Shown piece by piece: positions 23,007 to 34,715 of a DNA stretch of 64,000 nucleotides (its first letter is position 1; each line of letters begins with the position of its first letter). A model generated the notes under the pieces. That model had not been told where the DNA came from, did not search any database, and worked only from the letters and a program-made list of their open reading frames with translations. The position numbers and the translations under genes were made by a program. Source of the stretch: Paralithodes platypus (lineage: Eukaryota; Arthropoda; Malacostraca; Decapoda; Lithodidae); contig CM064505.1 in NCBI GenBank assembly GCA_032716605.1, positions 49,207,865 to 49,271,864 of the forward strand, in the 5' to 3' direction.

Positions 23007-24038
23007 TCAAAACCCCACAACCATCCTATCTAAAGAACTAGCTAATGTGGAAACCCCTAACCGTGAAAGATGAACCCCATCCCTTGCGTACATCCCATCT
23101 CTCCCATAGAAACTATCCCAGTTATCAATGAATGGTATTGCTTTTTCTTTGCAATATTTCTCCAAACGGCAATTGACACCAATCGCCCTGGATGTCCATT
23201 CCTTGGGAACTCCTCTTCTGGGTAGGATACAATGTACTACAGGGATCCCTCCCTTCATCCTAACCTTATCTAACACATCCCGATACTGCTGCAGCAGTTC
23301 CTCACTTCTACCCTTACCAACATCGTTACTCCCGGCACTGAGACAGATAATGGGGTTATCTCCACTATCTTCCAAGATGTGGTCCATCTTCTCTAAAACC
23401 CTCCCAACTCCATGGCCAGGCAGACACACAACCTTCCTAAGTTTAGTGCGGGTAGCCCTAACTAAATATCTTACCATGGAGTCGCCCACAATCGACACAG
23501 ACTTACCTTCTCGGGACACAGACTTACCTTTCCCTCGGGAGGATCCAGCAGCTCCAGTTGGAGAACCTCCGGTGGTGGCAGAAGCTCCCTTGGTGGTGGT
23601 GGTGGTGGTGGTGGTGGTAGGTAGCACAGCGTCAGCGGTTGGAGCTGAGTCGGCGGCAGGCACTTCGGCTAACCCTCCCTTATCCTGACTATCTTTTCCC
23701 TCACATTCGTCTCGCAAAGGAGAGAATGTATTTGTCACACTCATACCTATTCTACTATCCTGCTTCTTGAGTGTGACTTTCCCACCCGTATTTTTAACAA
23801 CCTGCCATGAATAAAAATTTTCATCAACTTCCTACCTTTTCCCCTTACTCGACTTTATTTCCTCTTGGCTAAGCTTGAAAGCTAGATTTTCGTCTTTAAT
23901 CAAATCCACTTCCGTCTGAAGTTTAACATTAACCTCCCTTAGAGCCAAGACCTCTTCCTTCACCACAACCATCTCTTCCCTTACCTGGAGTATAAGGTGA
24001 TGCAGTTCAGTAAAGGACTCGCACTCCATACCTGACAT
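23007..24038 (-). pseudogene. LINE-A ORF1: coiled coil plus SGNH esterase domain, one premature stop
   Basis: The start is at 24038 (MSGMECESF). LINE-B has the same start; the upstream ATG at 24074 lies in the flank. The first 60 residues are coiled-coil-like (Leu/Glu/Lys heptads). A TAG at 23832-23834 replaces a Glu codon still present in LINE-B. After a Thr run and a Gly/Ser linker comes an esterase-like domain: VSIVGDSMVR (nucleophile Ser), LSAGSNDVGKGR (GxND) and ARDGVHLSRLG (Asp/His). ORF1 esterases of this type mark CR1/L2 LINEs and are thought to act in RNP or membrane interactions. Confidence 0.8.
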
Positions 24039-24306
24039 GATCCCAAAAAACAACGTCTTGGCTTGGTTAATCAAGATGGCTATATTCTAGTTAATCGCCG
24101 TGTTTCAACCCCTCTCTTTCCCTGATATATTTCATACCCTCCCCAGCTATCGGGATTAGTATTGTTGAGGTAAGTGAAGAAAATAAGTAAGATATATGAG
24201 GATATAAATAAAGATTCTTAGGTAGCCTAAATGGGCAAATAAAATACGGTTACTCGCGCTACATAGGAACTTACCTTTAACCCGGGAACTGCAGGAAGAC
24301 TCTTAA

Positions 24307-24944
24307 CCTGACAAGCGCGATATAGACCTAGGTGCTAGGGTAGTTATTTGTGCATTTCTAGCCCTGGATTCTGACAGAATTCGTTATATTTACAATATAA
24401 AGCATTATTTGTTTTCGGTATGCTTTTATTTTACATATATGATGTATATATGAACCTTCAAGAGCGCTAAAATAAGTGGGAAAAGCATTTGGGTGGTGAA
24501 AAACGAAGATATTGGCCACCCGGTCATAATCTCAGGCGAGAGAGAGCCACAGGCAGCCCTCCCCTCTCGCTGTCTGGGAGTCAACTGAGACGAGCGGGGC
24601 GGTGTGTGCCGGTGTCTGGGTGTTGCATAACGATCTTTTATGCAACCCACTTGTGCTACATTATCGCGGGAGAGAAAAATAACCGATAAATGATGATAAT
24701 AAGTGGATAAATAGGTGATAATTGAGGAGGGGGGGGGGGGGGAATAAGGTGGGGAAGGAGGGGAGGGGGAGGGGTGAGAAACACATGGATGAGTACTAGA
24801 GGGGAATTATCTCACCTAGAGACAAAATCCTTTGTTTTGATAGGCCCTTTTTTTTTTGGAAGGCTTTTTTTATGGTCTTGCTTCCGTGAGGCCTATCGCG
24901 TTCCCTATAGGAAGCCTTCCGTGAGGCCTATCGCGCTTGCCGGG
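24307..24944. mobile_element. TTAA-flanked MITE with short inverted termini
   Basis: TTAA lies at 24303-24306 and 24945-24948. Left terminus CCTGACAAGCGCGATA pairs with right terminus TATCGCGCTTGCCGGG. It has no transposase ORF and a T-rich interior. Adjacent spacers carry an ACTGC-GGAAGACTCTTAA segment on both sides. Confidence 0.6.
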
Positions 24945-24982
24945 TTAAGAGTTCCCCCGGCGGACTGCGGGAAGACTCTTAA

Positions 24983-26114
24983 CCTCTGAAGTGCGCATGG
25001 GGGTAATTGGAAACGTCCCCCTGTGCTGACGTATTTGAGGTGTTTCCGTCACTAAAATATTCATTGTGCCATTAATAGCATTAATACTTATCCATATGCG
25101 CCTATTATGGGTTGATTATAAAGGTATTAACCTGAAACAACAATAAAACGAGTGAAAACAGCGTTTGGATGGTCAAAATCGGAGATATAGCCCGCGAGTT
25201 GTATAATGTATGGGTGAGGCAATCTGCTTTCCCCCAAGGCCACTGAGACACAGTCGATCGATACTCTCTCTCTCTCTCTTGCACTCGCTTGCCATCAGTG
25301 ATGACAACACCCTGCTTGCAACTCGCTAATGTTAGCACGAAAATATACTTCAGAATAAGGGAATAACAGGGAAAATAGGTGATAACTGAAGGAGAGGAGG
25401 AAAGTGGGGAAGGAGGGGAGGTAGAGGACTGAGATTTTGCATGGCCCAGGGGCCAAATTTTTTTTTTTTTTGTCGATGTCAAAAGTTGATTTTTTTTTTC
25501 ACTCACTCATAAGAGTCTCCCCGCAGTGCGCCGGGGGAACTCTTATGAGTCTCCCAGCCGCTCCCGGGTTAAGAGTCAGAGAAAAAAAAAATCAACTTTA
25601 AACATAAAACAAAATATCTTTTTATCTTTTTATTTTTTTATTTTATTTTTTTCCCTGGGCCATGCAAAATATCACTCCACTACCTCCCCTCCTTCAGTTA
25701 TCACCTATTTTCCCTGTTATTCCCTTATTCTGAGGTATATTTTCGTGCTAACATTAGCGAGTTGCAAGCAGGGCATTGACATCACTGTTAGCAAGGGAGT
25801 GCAAGAGAGAGAGAGAGAGAGTATCGATCGACTGTGTCTCAGTGGCCTTGGGGGAAATTGGCGGGAAAGCAGGTTGCCTCACCCATACATTATATAACTC
25901 GCGGCCTGTATCTCCGATTTTAACCATCCAAACGCTGTTTTCACTCGTTTTTATTGTTGTTTCAGGTTAATACCTTTATAATCAACCCTTAATAGGCGCG
26001 TATGGATAAGTATTAATGCTATATATGGTAAAATGAATATTTTAGTGATGGAAACAGCTCAAATACGTCAGCACAGGCAGAGGTGTTTAATTACCCCCAT
26101 GCGCACTTCTTAGG
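24983..26114. mobile_element. TTAA-flanked long palindromic (foldback) element
   Basis: TTAA lies at 24979-24982 and 26115-26118. Arms of roughly 500 bases (24983-25500 and 25590-26114) are inverted copies. The left begins CCTCTGAAGTGCGCATGG and the right ends CCATGCGCACTTCTTAGG. Both arms hold a GA/CT microsatellite (about 25264 and 25805). The loop (25505-25575) contains a G/C-rich spacer like the one outside the element. No real gene. Confidence 0.65.
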
Positions 26115-26128
26115 TTAAAAGCTCATAG

Positions 26129-26329
26129 GATGGTATAGGGACAGAGGGGGAGAGGTAGACCGATTATGAGGTGGAAGGATGGAGTGAGGAAGTACATGAA
26201 CGAAGGTGGTGCTGGTTGGGGGGAGGGGCGTCGACTGACTGGGGACAGAGGTGCATGGGGGCGGTTCGTTCGTGGCCACCCCTTCGGGGATCACGGCGTC
26301 AGGCAATAGATAGATAGATAGAGATGGTA
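26129..26329 (+). mobile_element. 5'-truncated RTE-like LINE end or SINE with GATA tail
   Basis: The insert 26136-26322 is flanked by GATGGTA (26129-26135 and 26323-26329). The plus strand encodes GRGRPIMRWKDGVRKYM and DRGAWGRFVRG. This resembles the C-terminal RGRPRKRW…DR..WR signature of RTE-like ORF2s. The tail is (GATA)n, about 26305-26322. Confidence 0.7.
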
Positions 26330-26755
26330 TTTGGCCCTCCAATATAGGATAGCCCCAATCCTGCCTGACCAAAACCAAGGTGATCACCCTCACTGTGCCT
26401 CACAGCTCAGTCTCCACGTGTGTTATCCTGCACAAAACCCCAAGCGTGGATCTCCCTTCTCCGTGAAGGAAAACACACACTAAAAAAACCCTCATGAATG
26501 AATGTAGCAGAAATCTGCAGAATATTGTACAAACTCAACTATAAGAACATAAGAACATAAGAAAATGGGAGTCTGCAGAAAGCCAATTGGCCTAAGCAAG
26601 GCAGATCCCTGTCCCACACAACCCCAATTACAAAGCCCAATTATAGGCTCAACACTCTAATACCCTGAGGATCATCTTACCAAAACGGTTAGAGATTAAC
26701 GCAGGATTACGGGGGTCTGCAGAGTGCTGATTGGCCCAACCCTGCTGATCCCCCT

Positions 26756-28636
26756 TCACACCCAACCCTTCTCATCCATATGCTTATCCAATTTTATCTT
26801 AAAGCTCCCTATCGTTTTTAATCCCACTATAGCACTTGGTAGTCCATTCCACCCATCTACAACTCTGTTACCAAACCAATATTTGCCTATATCTTTTCTG
26901 AAACGAAATTTATCTAATTTGAAACCATTGGTACGAGTTGTTTCGCTATCACTGAGCTTTAGTACATTTGTCATGTCCCCTTTGTTAATCTCACTAACCC
27001 ACTTGAACACCTCTATCATATCCCCTCTAACTCTGCGTCTCTCTAACGAATGTAAGCCTAATTTCTTCAACCTTTCTTTATACGGAAGATTTCTAATATT
27101 ATGGATCATTTTTGTCATTCTACGTTATACTTTCTCCAATGAATCTATGTCCATTCTGTAATAAGGACACCAAAATTGAACAGCATAATCCATATGGGTC
27201 TCACTAATGACAAGTAAAGTTTTAAGATAACATCAGCAGTTCTGTTACTCACACTCCTAGAGATGAACCCGAGAATCCTATTTGCCTTGTTTCGAACGCT
27301 TATACACTGTTGTCTAGGCTTCAAATCATTGCTAACAAACACACCTAGATCTTTCTCACAATTTGAGTTTTCTAATTCCATATTAGCTAGTTTATATTTA
27401 ACATTTGTATGCATCTTCCCTATCTTTAATACCTTGCATTTGTCAATGTTAAACTTCATCTGCCAATTTACTGACCATTCGTGTAAGGTATCTAGATCCC
27501 TTTGGAGGCACTCTATATCTCTATCTGAATCAATTGTTCTCCCCATTTTGGTATCGTCTGCAAATTTACTTATCCTACTAGTTATACCTAAATCAAGGTC
27601 ATTTATGTATATAACAAACAACAGAGGACCTAATACAGATCCCTGGGGGACACCACTTTTGACTGCTCCCCATTCTGACTTCGTACCATTTATGCTGACT
27701 CTCTGCTTCCTACCAATTAGCCATGACCTAATCCATCCCAACAACGCCCCACCTATTCCATGCGCCTCAACCTTTCTCATCGATCTCTCATGGGGGACTC
27801 TGTCGAAAGCTTTACTGAAATCTAAATATATTATATCATATGACTTGTCATTATCTACTGCTTCATATACCTCTGAGAAAAAACTAAGCAAATTAGTAAG
27901 GCAAGAACATCCCTGAGTGAATCCATGCTGAGAAGAATTGATTAAATTAAATGTATCCAAGTGGTTTCTAATTTTACTAGCAATAATTGACTAGTAGCTT
28001 TCCTATGATTGATGTAAGACTAATGGGATGGTAATTGGATGCTATTGATTTGTCACCTTTTTTGAAGATCGGAACTACGTTTGCAAGCTTCCAAGCTTCT
28101 GAAACTATACCTGTCTCCAATGACTTGTTAAATACAAATGTTAATGGGTAACTTAACTCATCCCTACATTCTTTTAATACTCTAGCATATACCTCATCAG
28201 GACCAGGCGATTTATGAGGTTTCAGTCTGTCAATTTCCTTAAGCACATCATTTCTACTTATAGTAACCATACTTAACCTATTTTCTATACTATCGCTATA
28301 TACCTTACGGACTTCTGGAAACTGTGCCAAATTTTCATTAGTGAAAACGGAAAGAAATTTACTATTTAATGTACTGCACATTTCTAAATAATTTTCTGTA
28401 ATTTCTCCTATCAAAGTTTTAAGGGGACCAATTACATCTCTAACCTTGGATTTATATAGTTGGTAAAAAGCTTTAGGATTATTTTTTGAGTCATTGGCAA
28501 CCTTAATTTCATTTTTTTTTTTTTTTTTCCTAATATCCTTTTTTACCTGTCTTGATAGATTCTGATAGTAAGCAAGTAGGTGAATTTCGCCTTTCCCAAT
28601 TTTTCTATATATTCCTCTCTTTTGTCCTAGAAGATC
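26756..28636 (-). pseudogene. LINE-B ORF2, RT part
   Basis: This holds the RT and C-terminal regions of the LINE-A-type ORF2. The frame blocks are 27977 to about 28630 (HKSPGPDEVYARVLKE), 27145-27960 (HGFTQGCSCLTN, SGVPQGSVLGPL, SKFADDTKM) and 26756-27118 (RRVRGDMIEVF). Frameshifts lie near 27970 (a few bases lost relative to LINE-A) and 27120-27160. A poly-A/T slip occurs at 28513-28529. The LINE-A solo LTR site is empty here. Confidence 0.8.
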
Positions 28637-31600
28637 TGTTATGCCCTGTTTTTCTACAGGTTTAACTTGGGTAATGTGAGTTCTAATTGACTGGGTATAT
28701 AAGGCTGCATGCACAATACAAGATATGAGGAATAGAGAACACAAAGAAACACATGGTAGCAAGTTACACGATCACGTTTATTGATATACCTCTGCAGAAT
28801 ACTTGTGTAAGACAATATAATAGAATTGAACAACACTAGCATAAGTGGATCTGGATGGAGCCTAGTCTCCCACTTCCAACGTTCAGGTATTAATCTTCTG
28901 ATCACTGGCTTTAATTCCACAGGTTTATATACCGAAGACCATCAATGTTACTTATAGAATCATATTCACTGTTAGATTTATTACTGGTAGCTCTGGTGCA
29001 CAAGTAGTAGTTCACAGACTAGATTAGACACGCGTATTTTAGAGCACGGGAATTCTAGTAACCTCAGGGAGTACTGATCTAAGTTTTATATTCTTGTCTC
29101 AGAAATACATAGAACGCAAATCAGTGGGCGAACCTTCAGATATCACTAGGGTTTCCTTCTAGGCAATAATATCTGGGCATATGGTTGATTACGAGAGTTA
29201 GTATCGCCTGTTAAATAATGAACACTGATACGCTTAGCACTTCCTAATTGAATGGTTATATGAATTATACTGGGGCAAAGACATAGCCACTTCGTAGAAA
29301 TATTAATTAGTGAATCTCTAAACAGCACAGTAATGTGTAGTACTGCTAAAGGGAATCTTGGGTAGTATCTGATGGGTCTGGTCCTGGTTATCTTGCGTCC
29401 ATGATGTTGTGGGCTAACGACTGGTTCCGCGGCCGTCCAGGGGGCCCATATGTGTGAAGTTCTCAAATACGTGGGCAGGTCCTTCTATCCAAATCTGCCA
29501 CGGAGTCTGCCGGCTCTGGAATCTCACTCCGGAACAACACAAGGGCAGAGCTAGAAGTTAACTGCAGGGTAGTGACCCCTGGTTGGTGTCTAGCTTTCAA
29601 CTGATTTGACTGGGGGCGGGAGCTAGATTTATAGGCTCGGTTCTGGACCCTGTAGACAGTAGGGATCTCGAGTCTTATGGACTTATTTGAGCTCTCAATA
29701 GATATGGGGACTAGGTAAGATGGTATTTACTGTTGTGACACATGGCTATAGGAAGCCTTTATATTTTCATATAACTGAGCCTTAGTAAGAGGTACTATTT
29801 TGGCTATACTGGAAGTATTTAGGGGAGAGAGACTGGATCTACTTTGCGAGGAGGATGGGGACAGCTGTGAAAGGAGCGTCTCTCTTAGATTGTTCAATCT
29901 TCATTCTATGGTATAGCTGAGGTGCTAATTTAGTGATCAGAGCATGCAAGAAAGGTAAATGGTTTATTGTGAGTTAATAGAGGTTAGTAAAGGTGTTAGT
30001 CATGCATGGTTAGTTCATTGATAGGAAGAATTCCTGTGCTACCTGGCAATGACTCGGAAGTCAAAACAGGGGCCAGGTATACCTCCGCGGGGGTGGGGGT
30101 CTCCCTCCTCGGGTGGGCAAAAAGGGGGAGCTGGGCGCCCTCTCTCTGTGATAGTCGTCCGGCGGCTGTGGCTAGGGGCTTGCCATATCACCAGTGTTCG
30201 TAATAACCCTCTGTGTATGAGACAGATGTGGGTGTCCTTAATACCAAAACCGAAGGTGCCTTAGCTAGCTGGTTTTACTCGGCTGGTTGTTAATTGTAGG
30301 GTTTGCTGGATGTGGTGGAGACTGGGTTGCTAACTCTGCCACATTTATCTGGAAGTATGGCAATAGAAGTTAGTTACTGGCGAGGCGGCTAGCCTCGCAC
30401 CGACGACCATTGGGTGCAGGGTTGTGAATGGGTTGTAAGAGAATAGATGGCATGCAAGGGGCTAGTAAAGTTCTAATGTTGTTCTGGCCTACTAAGTGAA
30501 GGTAGGCTGGATAGGAGTATATATAAAAGGTTGGAGAGCATTAGCAACGGACAATTCAAGGATCTTCAAGAGGTATGAGAGAGAGGCTAGGTCGGACAAG
30601 AGTAGAGAAGTGCGGGGTCTTATAATGAGAGGGGGGGAGTGCAGGGGGGCTATAGGGGAATTTGACCCTAAGGTCTCTGGGCGTGGGGGTGGCATTAGGC
30701 TGCAGTTGATATGGAAGTTTGAAAAGGCAGTAGAATACGTTAGCCAAATGCTACCGGGGAATGCAACTATGGGGTGGTATATGAGTCTGGAAAAGATAGA
30801 GTTATGTGATCAGTCCGAGGGGTTATGGATACTATTAGTTGGCCCTGGGAACTGCGTTTTCTATTAAATATAAATATACCAACAACAGCGGCAGTTCGTA
30901 GGGGTACTTAGTTATTGTTTCGGGGTACTTATGACAGATACTGGTAACCAGGTTATCTTATACAATCTCTGGTTGGGGTAAGAGGTGTATGACACGAAGT
31001 AAATTGGCGTAGTGTGGACTGTGGATACGAAGGAGGCAAGGGGAAGACGTATGACAATTGTGAAAAAGTAAATGGAAAAAGGTGAACACAATGGCGGATA
31101 AAAATACTTAACCTAAGGATGGAATACATAGATTTATGGGGCGATGGGTCTTCAGAAGCTTAGTCTGGCAAGACAAGATGTTAGGGAATGTTAATATTAA
31201 TACTTAAACTAAGGATTGCATACATCGATGAACGATGACATTAAAATCGTCGTCCTAATAAGGTGATGAAACCTGGTTGATCTGTACTTGGCACAATACG
31301 ACACAAGGACAGTGCCGCTATGTCGTATCAATGCTGGTGGCAGTTAATATTATAGACTTAGTTACTAGAGGAACAATGCAAGGGGCGACTGAGCACGGGT
31401 TACATATATCTATACTCGTCATGGGAAATGATATACGAGGTCTAGGGACAAGCGTGGGTGTTTTAACTTCTAAGATATAACATCTATTTCTCGGATGTAA
31501 GAACATACATAGATATAATTATGGCTGTCTGATGTGTTGGCATTGGCTCAACATAGGGACAGGGCATGGGTGTTTTTAATATGAATGTATATTCCTGTTC

Positions 31601-31842
31601 ATCATCTTTGTAGTTAGGAGTGTAGGACACGAGGGGTAGTGTACGTGAGGTGTGGAAAATGGTCAATTTAGAAAAGGTAAATGGGTGCGGCCTGGAGCTG
31701 CTTAGCCCTGCGGGCTTGGGCCTGTCTGAAATGGCTGGCTCGGTCAGCTGGTCCTTTCATTCTGTGGACCTTTCCTTTGGGTGTTTCTGTGTGGTGTTCG
31801 TTTGTGGCTTCTGTGGTGGGCTTCTTGTTCTGGGGCATTTTA
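28637..31842 (-). repeat. Left LTR (3' LTR) of the gag-only element
   Basis: 3206 bases, collinear with 35527-38739. Scattered substitutions and a 6-7 base indel near 30520/37412 are the visible differences. Short ORFs inside occur in both copies only because the LTRs are duplicates; none resembles a known protein. Confidence 0.85.
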
Positions 31843-32350
31843 CTTCCCTCTCCTTCATTATAGGCTCGTCCTCGAGCCTCAAGGGTGAAGTAAAAAGAAG
31901 CATAGTCAGAAAAGTGTAGGTTAACAAGAAAAGTAGTATGACTAAGGGAAAAAAATATATAATATATAGTATATGGAAAACATGTAAATTTAAGAAAGAA
32001 CAGATAATTAAGAACACAGGAAATTAAGAAGCGGTAAAGTGTTTAACAATGTATAAAGCAAATTTAAAAGATAGTCAGAAAAGTGTAGGTTAACAAGAAA
32101 AGTAGTATGACTAAGGGAAAAAAATAATATATACAGTATATGGAAAACATGTAAATTTATAGAATCATGCCCAATCGCTTAGGAATTGAAAACAATAAAA
32201 ACATTAAGTACAATAATATCTTCATCATCATCAGGGGGGGTTATTTAGGGTCGCCGTTAGTCTGGGTGACGGTCTGGTAATAGGGGGTGGTGGTGGTTTT
32301 GGCTTTGACCTTGGGGTTTCACTTTCACTTTGGAAGGGCGGGGTGGATAT
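31843..32350 (-). other. Polypurine tract and 3' untranslated region of the gag-only element, with a direct repeat
   Basis: On the minus strand AAGGAGAGGGAAG abuts the 3' LTR (31843-31855). A segment starting ATAGTCAGAAAAGTGTAGG occurs at about 31902 and 32071. The two copies run about 90 bases and are near-identical. Confidence 0.65.
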
Positions 32351-32354
32351 ACCG

Positions 32355-33393
32355 TTAGTTCTTGTCGTTAGGAATGTGGGTCTGGGGGCGAGCTGGCCCG
32401 GGGCCAGTTTTGGAGGGGGGTCTAAGTGGTTTCGGTCGGGGGTAGTGATAGGGGGGTTTTAAAGATGAAATGGGCAGGTCGAGTCGGGGTTGTTGTTGCG
32501 GAAGAGGTTGGTGCTGGGGAGGGGTTGAATTGTGTAGAGAGTTGTGGTCGTGAGTGGGGTTTGGGGAAGGGTGAGTAAGGCTGAAGGTTGAGAGTTTACT
32601 ATGATCGGGTGGTTTGGAGGTTTGGGGTGTGGGGATTTGATAGGGATGTGGTGGGGGGGGGGGGGGGGGGGGGGGGTTTGGGCAGGTAGGGTTGTGGTTT
32701 GAGAGGGGTTGAATTTGGACTGATTTTATTTTCGGGAGAGACATGGATGGGATTTCGAGGAGTGGTTGAAGTTGAGAGGTTGATTATGTTGTTTGGGGCG
32801 AGAGAGAGTATTTTGGGGTTTAGCCAAGGTGGAAAAAGTTTTGTGGTTGGATTGGGATGGGAGTGGTATTTTGTCGAGCGGGATCTTTGGGGGTTGAATT
32901 TGGGGCGGGTGGGGTAACGGTGGAGAGGGGGGTAAGATAGGGGGGGAAAAGGAGGTAGGGGTTATGTACGGGGGTGATTGTTCGTTCGGAATGTGGTCGT
33001 GAGAGGTTAGGCTGGCAGGGTGGGAATTGGTGGAGGTTGAAAGTTTAGCTGGGCTCATGATGGTGGGGGACCGACTGGTGAGCAGGTGTTCGGTACGCAT
33101 GAGGGGGGGGGAAACCACTTTGGTGGGGGTCACGCGTGAGGGGGGGGGTTAACGGCGCGTGTGGGAGGAGCAGAGTGGTGGGGTGTGTCGGTGGCAGTGA
33201 CGGTTTGTTTAGAGGTTATCCGGGGTTGGTGGGTTTGTCTGTCATGAGGGGGTGAGTCAAGTGTGGGGTTTTGAAGTTTATTAGGGGTGTGAATTGTGGG
33301 GGGGTGGAAGGGAGCTACTGACGGAAAACTGTCACAAGGGAAATTTTGTTGGTGGGGGATAGCTGAGCATTTCTGGGGGAAGGGGGGGAACAT
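32355..33393 (-). pseudogene. C-terminal extension of the gag-only element's gag, in broken frames
   Basis: Three overlapping minus-strand frames (33130-33393, 32726-33133 and 32355-32744) keep the same Pro/His/Thr/Gln-rich composition as the main gag frame and include another copy of its repeat (HQQNFPCDSFPSVAPFHPP). One long ORF was probably broken by slips in C-runs, such as the G-tract at 32651-32676. The plus strand is strongly G/T-rich over this stretch. No zinc knuckle is visible. Confidence 0.55.
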
Positions 33394-34715
33394 GGTTGGG
33401 TCCCTAGGTCGTCACGCGTGAGGGGAGGATCAGAGTGGTGGGGTGTGTCGGTGGCAGTGACGGTTTGTTTAGAGGTTATATGGGATTGGTGGGTTTGTCT
33501 GTCATGAGAGGGTGAGTCAAGTGTGGGGTTTTGAAGTTTATTAGGGGTGTGAATTGTGGGGGGGTGGAAGGGAGCTACTGACGGAAAACTGTCACAAGGG
33601 AAATTTTGTTGGTGGGGAAATAGCTGAGCATTTCTGGGGGAAGGGGGGGGACATGGTTGGGTCCCTAGGTCGTCACGCGTGAGGGGAGGATTAACGGCGC
33701 GTGTGGGAGGGTCAGGGTGGTGAGAGGTGAGCGAGTTAGGAAACAGGATTTGTTGGGGGGACTGCGGCGGGTTGGTGGGGGAAGAGTTAGGTGTAGAACA
33801 GGGGTTATTGGTAGAGGACTGATGTATTGATTTGGGGTTGTTAACAGGACGAATTTGGGGAATTTTCTTGGTGTCAGTCTCTGTCTGGTTAAAGGTTATG
33901 TGGGACTGGGGAGGATTAGTTGGGGCAGAGTTAGGCATAGGACATGGGTTATTGAGGGAGGAGTGATGTACTGGTTTGGGGTTGTTAACAGGACGAGTTT
34001 GGGGAATTTTCTTGGTGGCAGTCTCGGTCTGGTTAGAGGTTATCTGGGACTGGTGAGTTTGTTTGACATGGGAGGGCGAGTCAAGTGTGAGGTTTCGAAG
34101 TTTTCTAGGGGTGTGAATTGTGTGTGGGTGGAAGGGAGCTACTGACTGAAAACTGTCACAAGCTACCGACGGAAAACTGTCACAAGGGAAATTTTGTTGG
34201 TGGGGGAATAGCTGAACATTTCTGGGGTCATGGGGAAAATATGTTGTGGTAGGCCTACATAGGTAGGCATAGCTAGAATACGGGGCTTGTTGGGGGGGCT
34301 GCGGAGGGTTGGTGGGGGAAGAGTTAGGTGTAGAACAGGGGTTATTGGTAGAGGACTGATGTATTGACTTGGGGTTGTTAACAGGACGAATTTTGGGAAT
34401 CTTCTTGGTGGCAGTCACGGTCTGGTTAGAGGTTATCTGGGGTTGGTGGGTTTGTTTTCTGGGGTCATGGGGAAAATATGTTGTGGTAGGCCTACATAGG
34501 TAGGCATAGCTAGAATACGGGGCTTGTTGGGGGGGCTGCGGAGGGTTGGTGGGGGAAGAGTTAGGTGTAGAACAGGGGTTATTGGTAGAGGACTGATGTA
34601 TTGATTTGGGGTTGTTAACAGGACGAATTTTGGGAATCTTCTTGGTGGCAGTCACGGTCTGGTTAGCGGTTATCTGGGGTTGGTGGGTTTGTTTGACATG
34701 CATAGAAAAACGATG
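33130..34715 (-). repeat. In-frame tandem repeats within gag
   Basis: Two unit types occur. One of about 240-250 bases encodes KKIPKIRPVNNPKSIHQ through YFPHDPR (near-identical at about 34210-34450 and 34450-34690, partial at 33780-34020). Another of about 250-260 bases encodes HQQNFPCDSFPSVAPFH through HDRQTHQ (33150-33390, 33420-33630, partly 34080-34200). Lengths keep the reading frame. Confidence 0.7.

Larger units (their letters stand above)
18981..24054 (-). mobile_element. LINE-A, nearly full-length CR1-type LINE
   Basis: The body is 18986-24049 with the duplication ACAAC (18981-18985 and 24050-24054). On the minus strand the order is ORF1 (esterase), ORF2 (endonuclease, RT), 3' UTR, and a tail of TTATGTTC-type 8-mers at 18986-19000. 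It is truncated only just upstream of the ORF1 start, when compared with LINE-B. It is interrupted by a solo LTR (19842-20634). Confidence 0.85.
16719..24276. mobile_element. TTAA-flanked DNA element (piggyBac-like termini), non-autonomous, carrying LINE-A
   Basis: TTAA stands at both edges (16715-16718 and 24277-24280). Imperfect inverted termini share a CCTRYGTAGCGSGAGTAA block about 9-12 bases inside each TTAA (16730 region, and the complement at about 24249-24267). TTAA duplication is the piggyBac hallmark. No transposase ORF is seen. Without LINE-A it would be about 2.5 kb. The interior has direct repeats and three TGACGTCA sites. The classification is inferred from termini only. Confidence 0.55.

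Noticed and set aside
29146..29466. ORFs recurring at about +6.9 kb (29146/36035, 30006/36895, 30496/37385)
   Set aside because: They recur because both LTRs of the gag-only element contain them. Most open on one strand without domains, so no coding claim is made.
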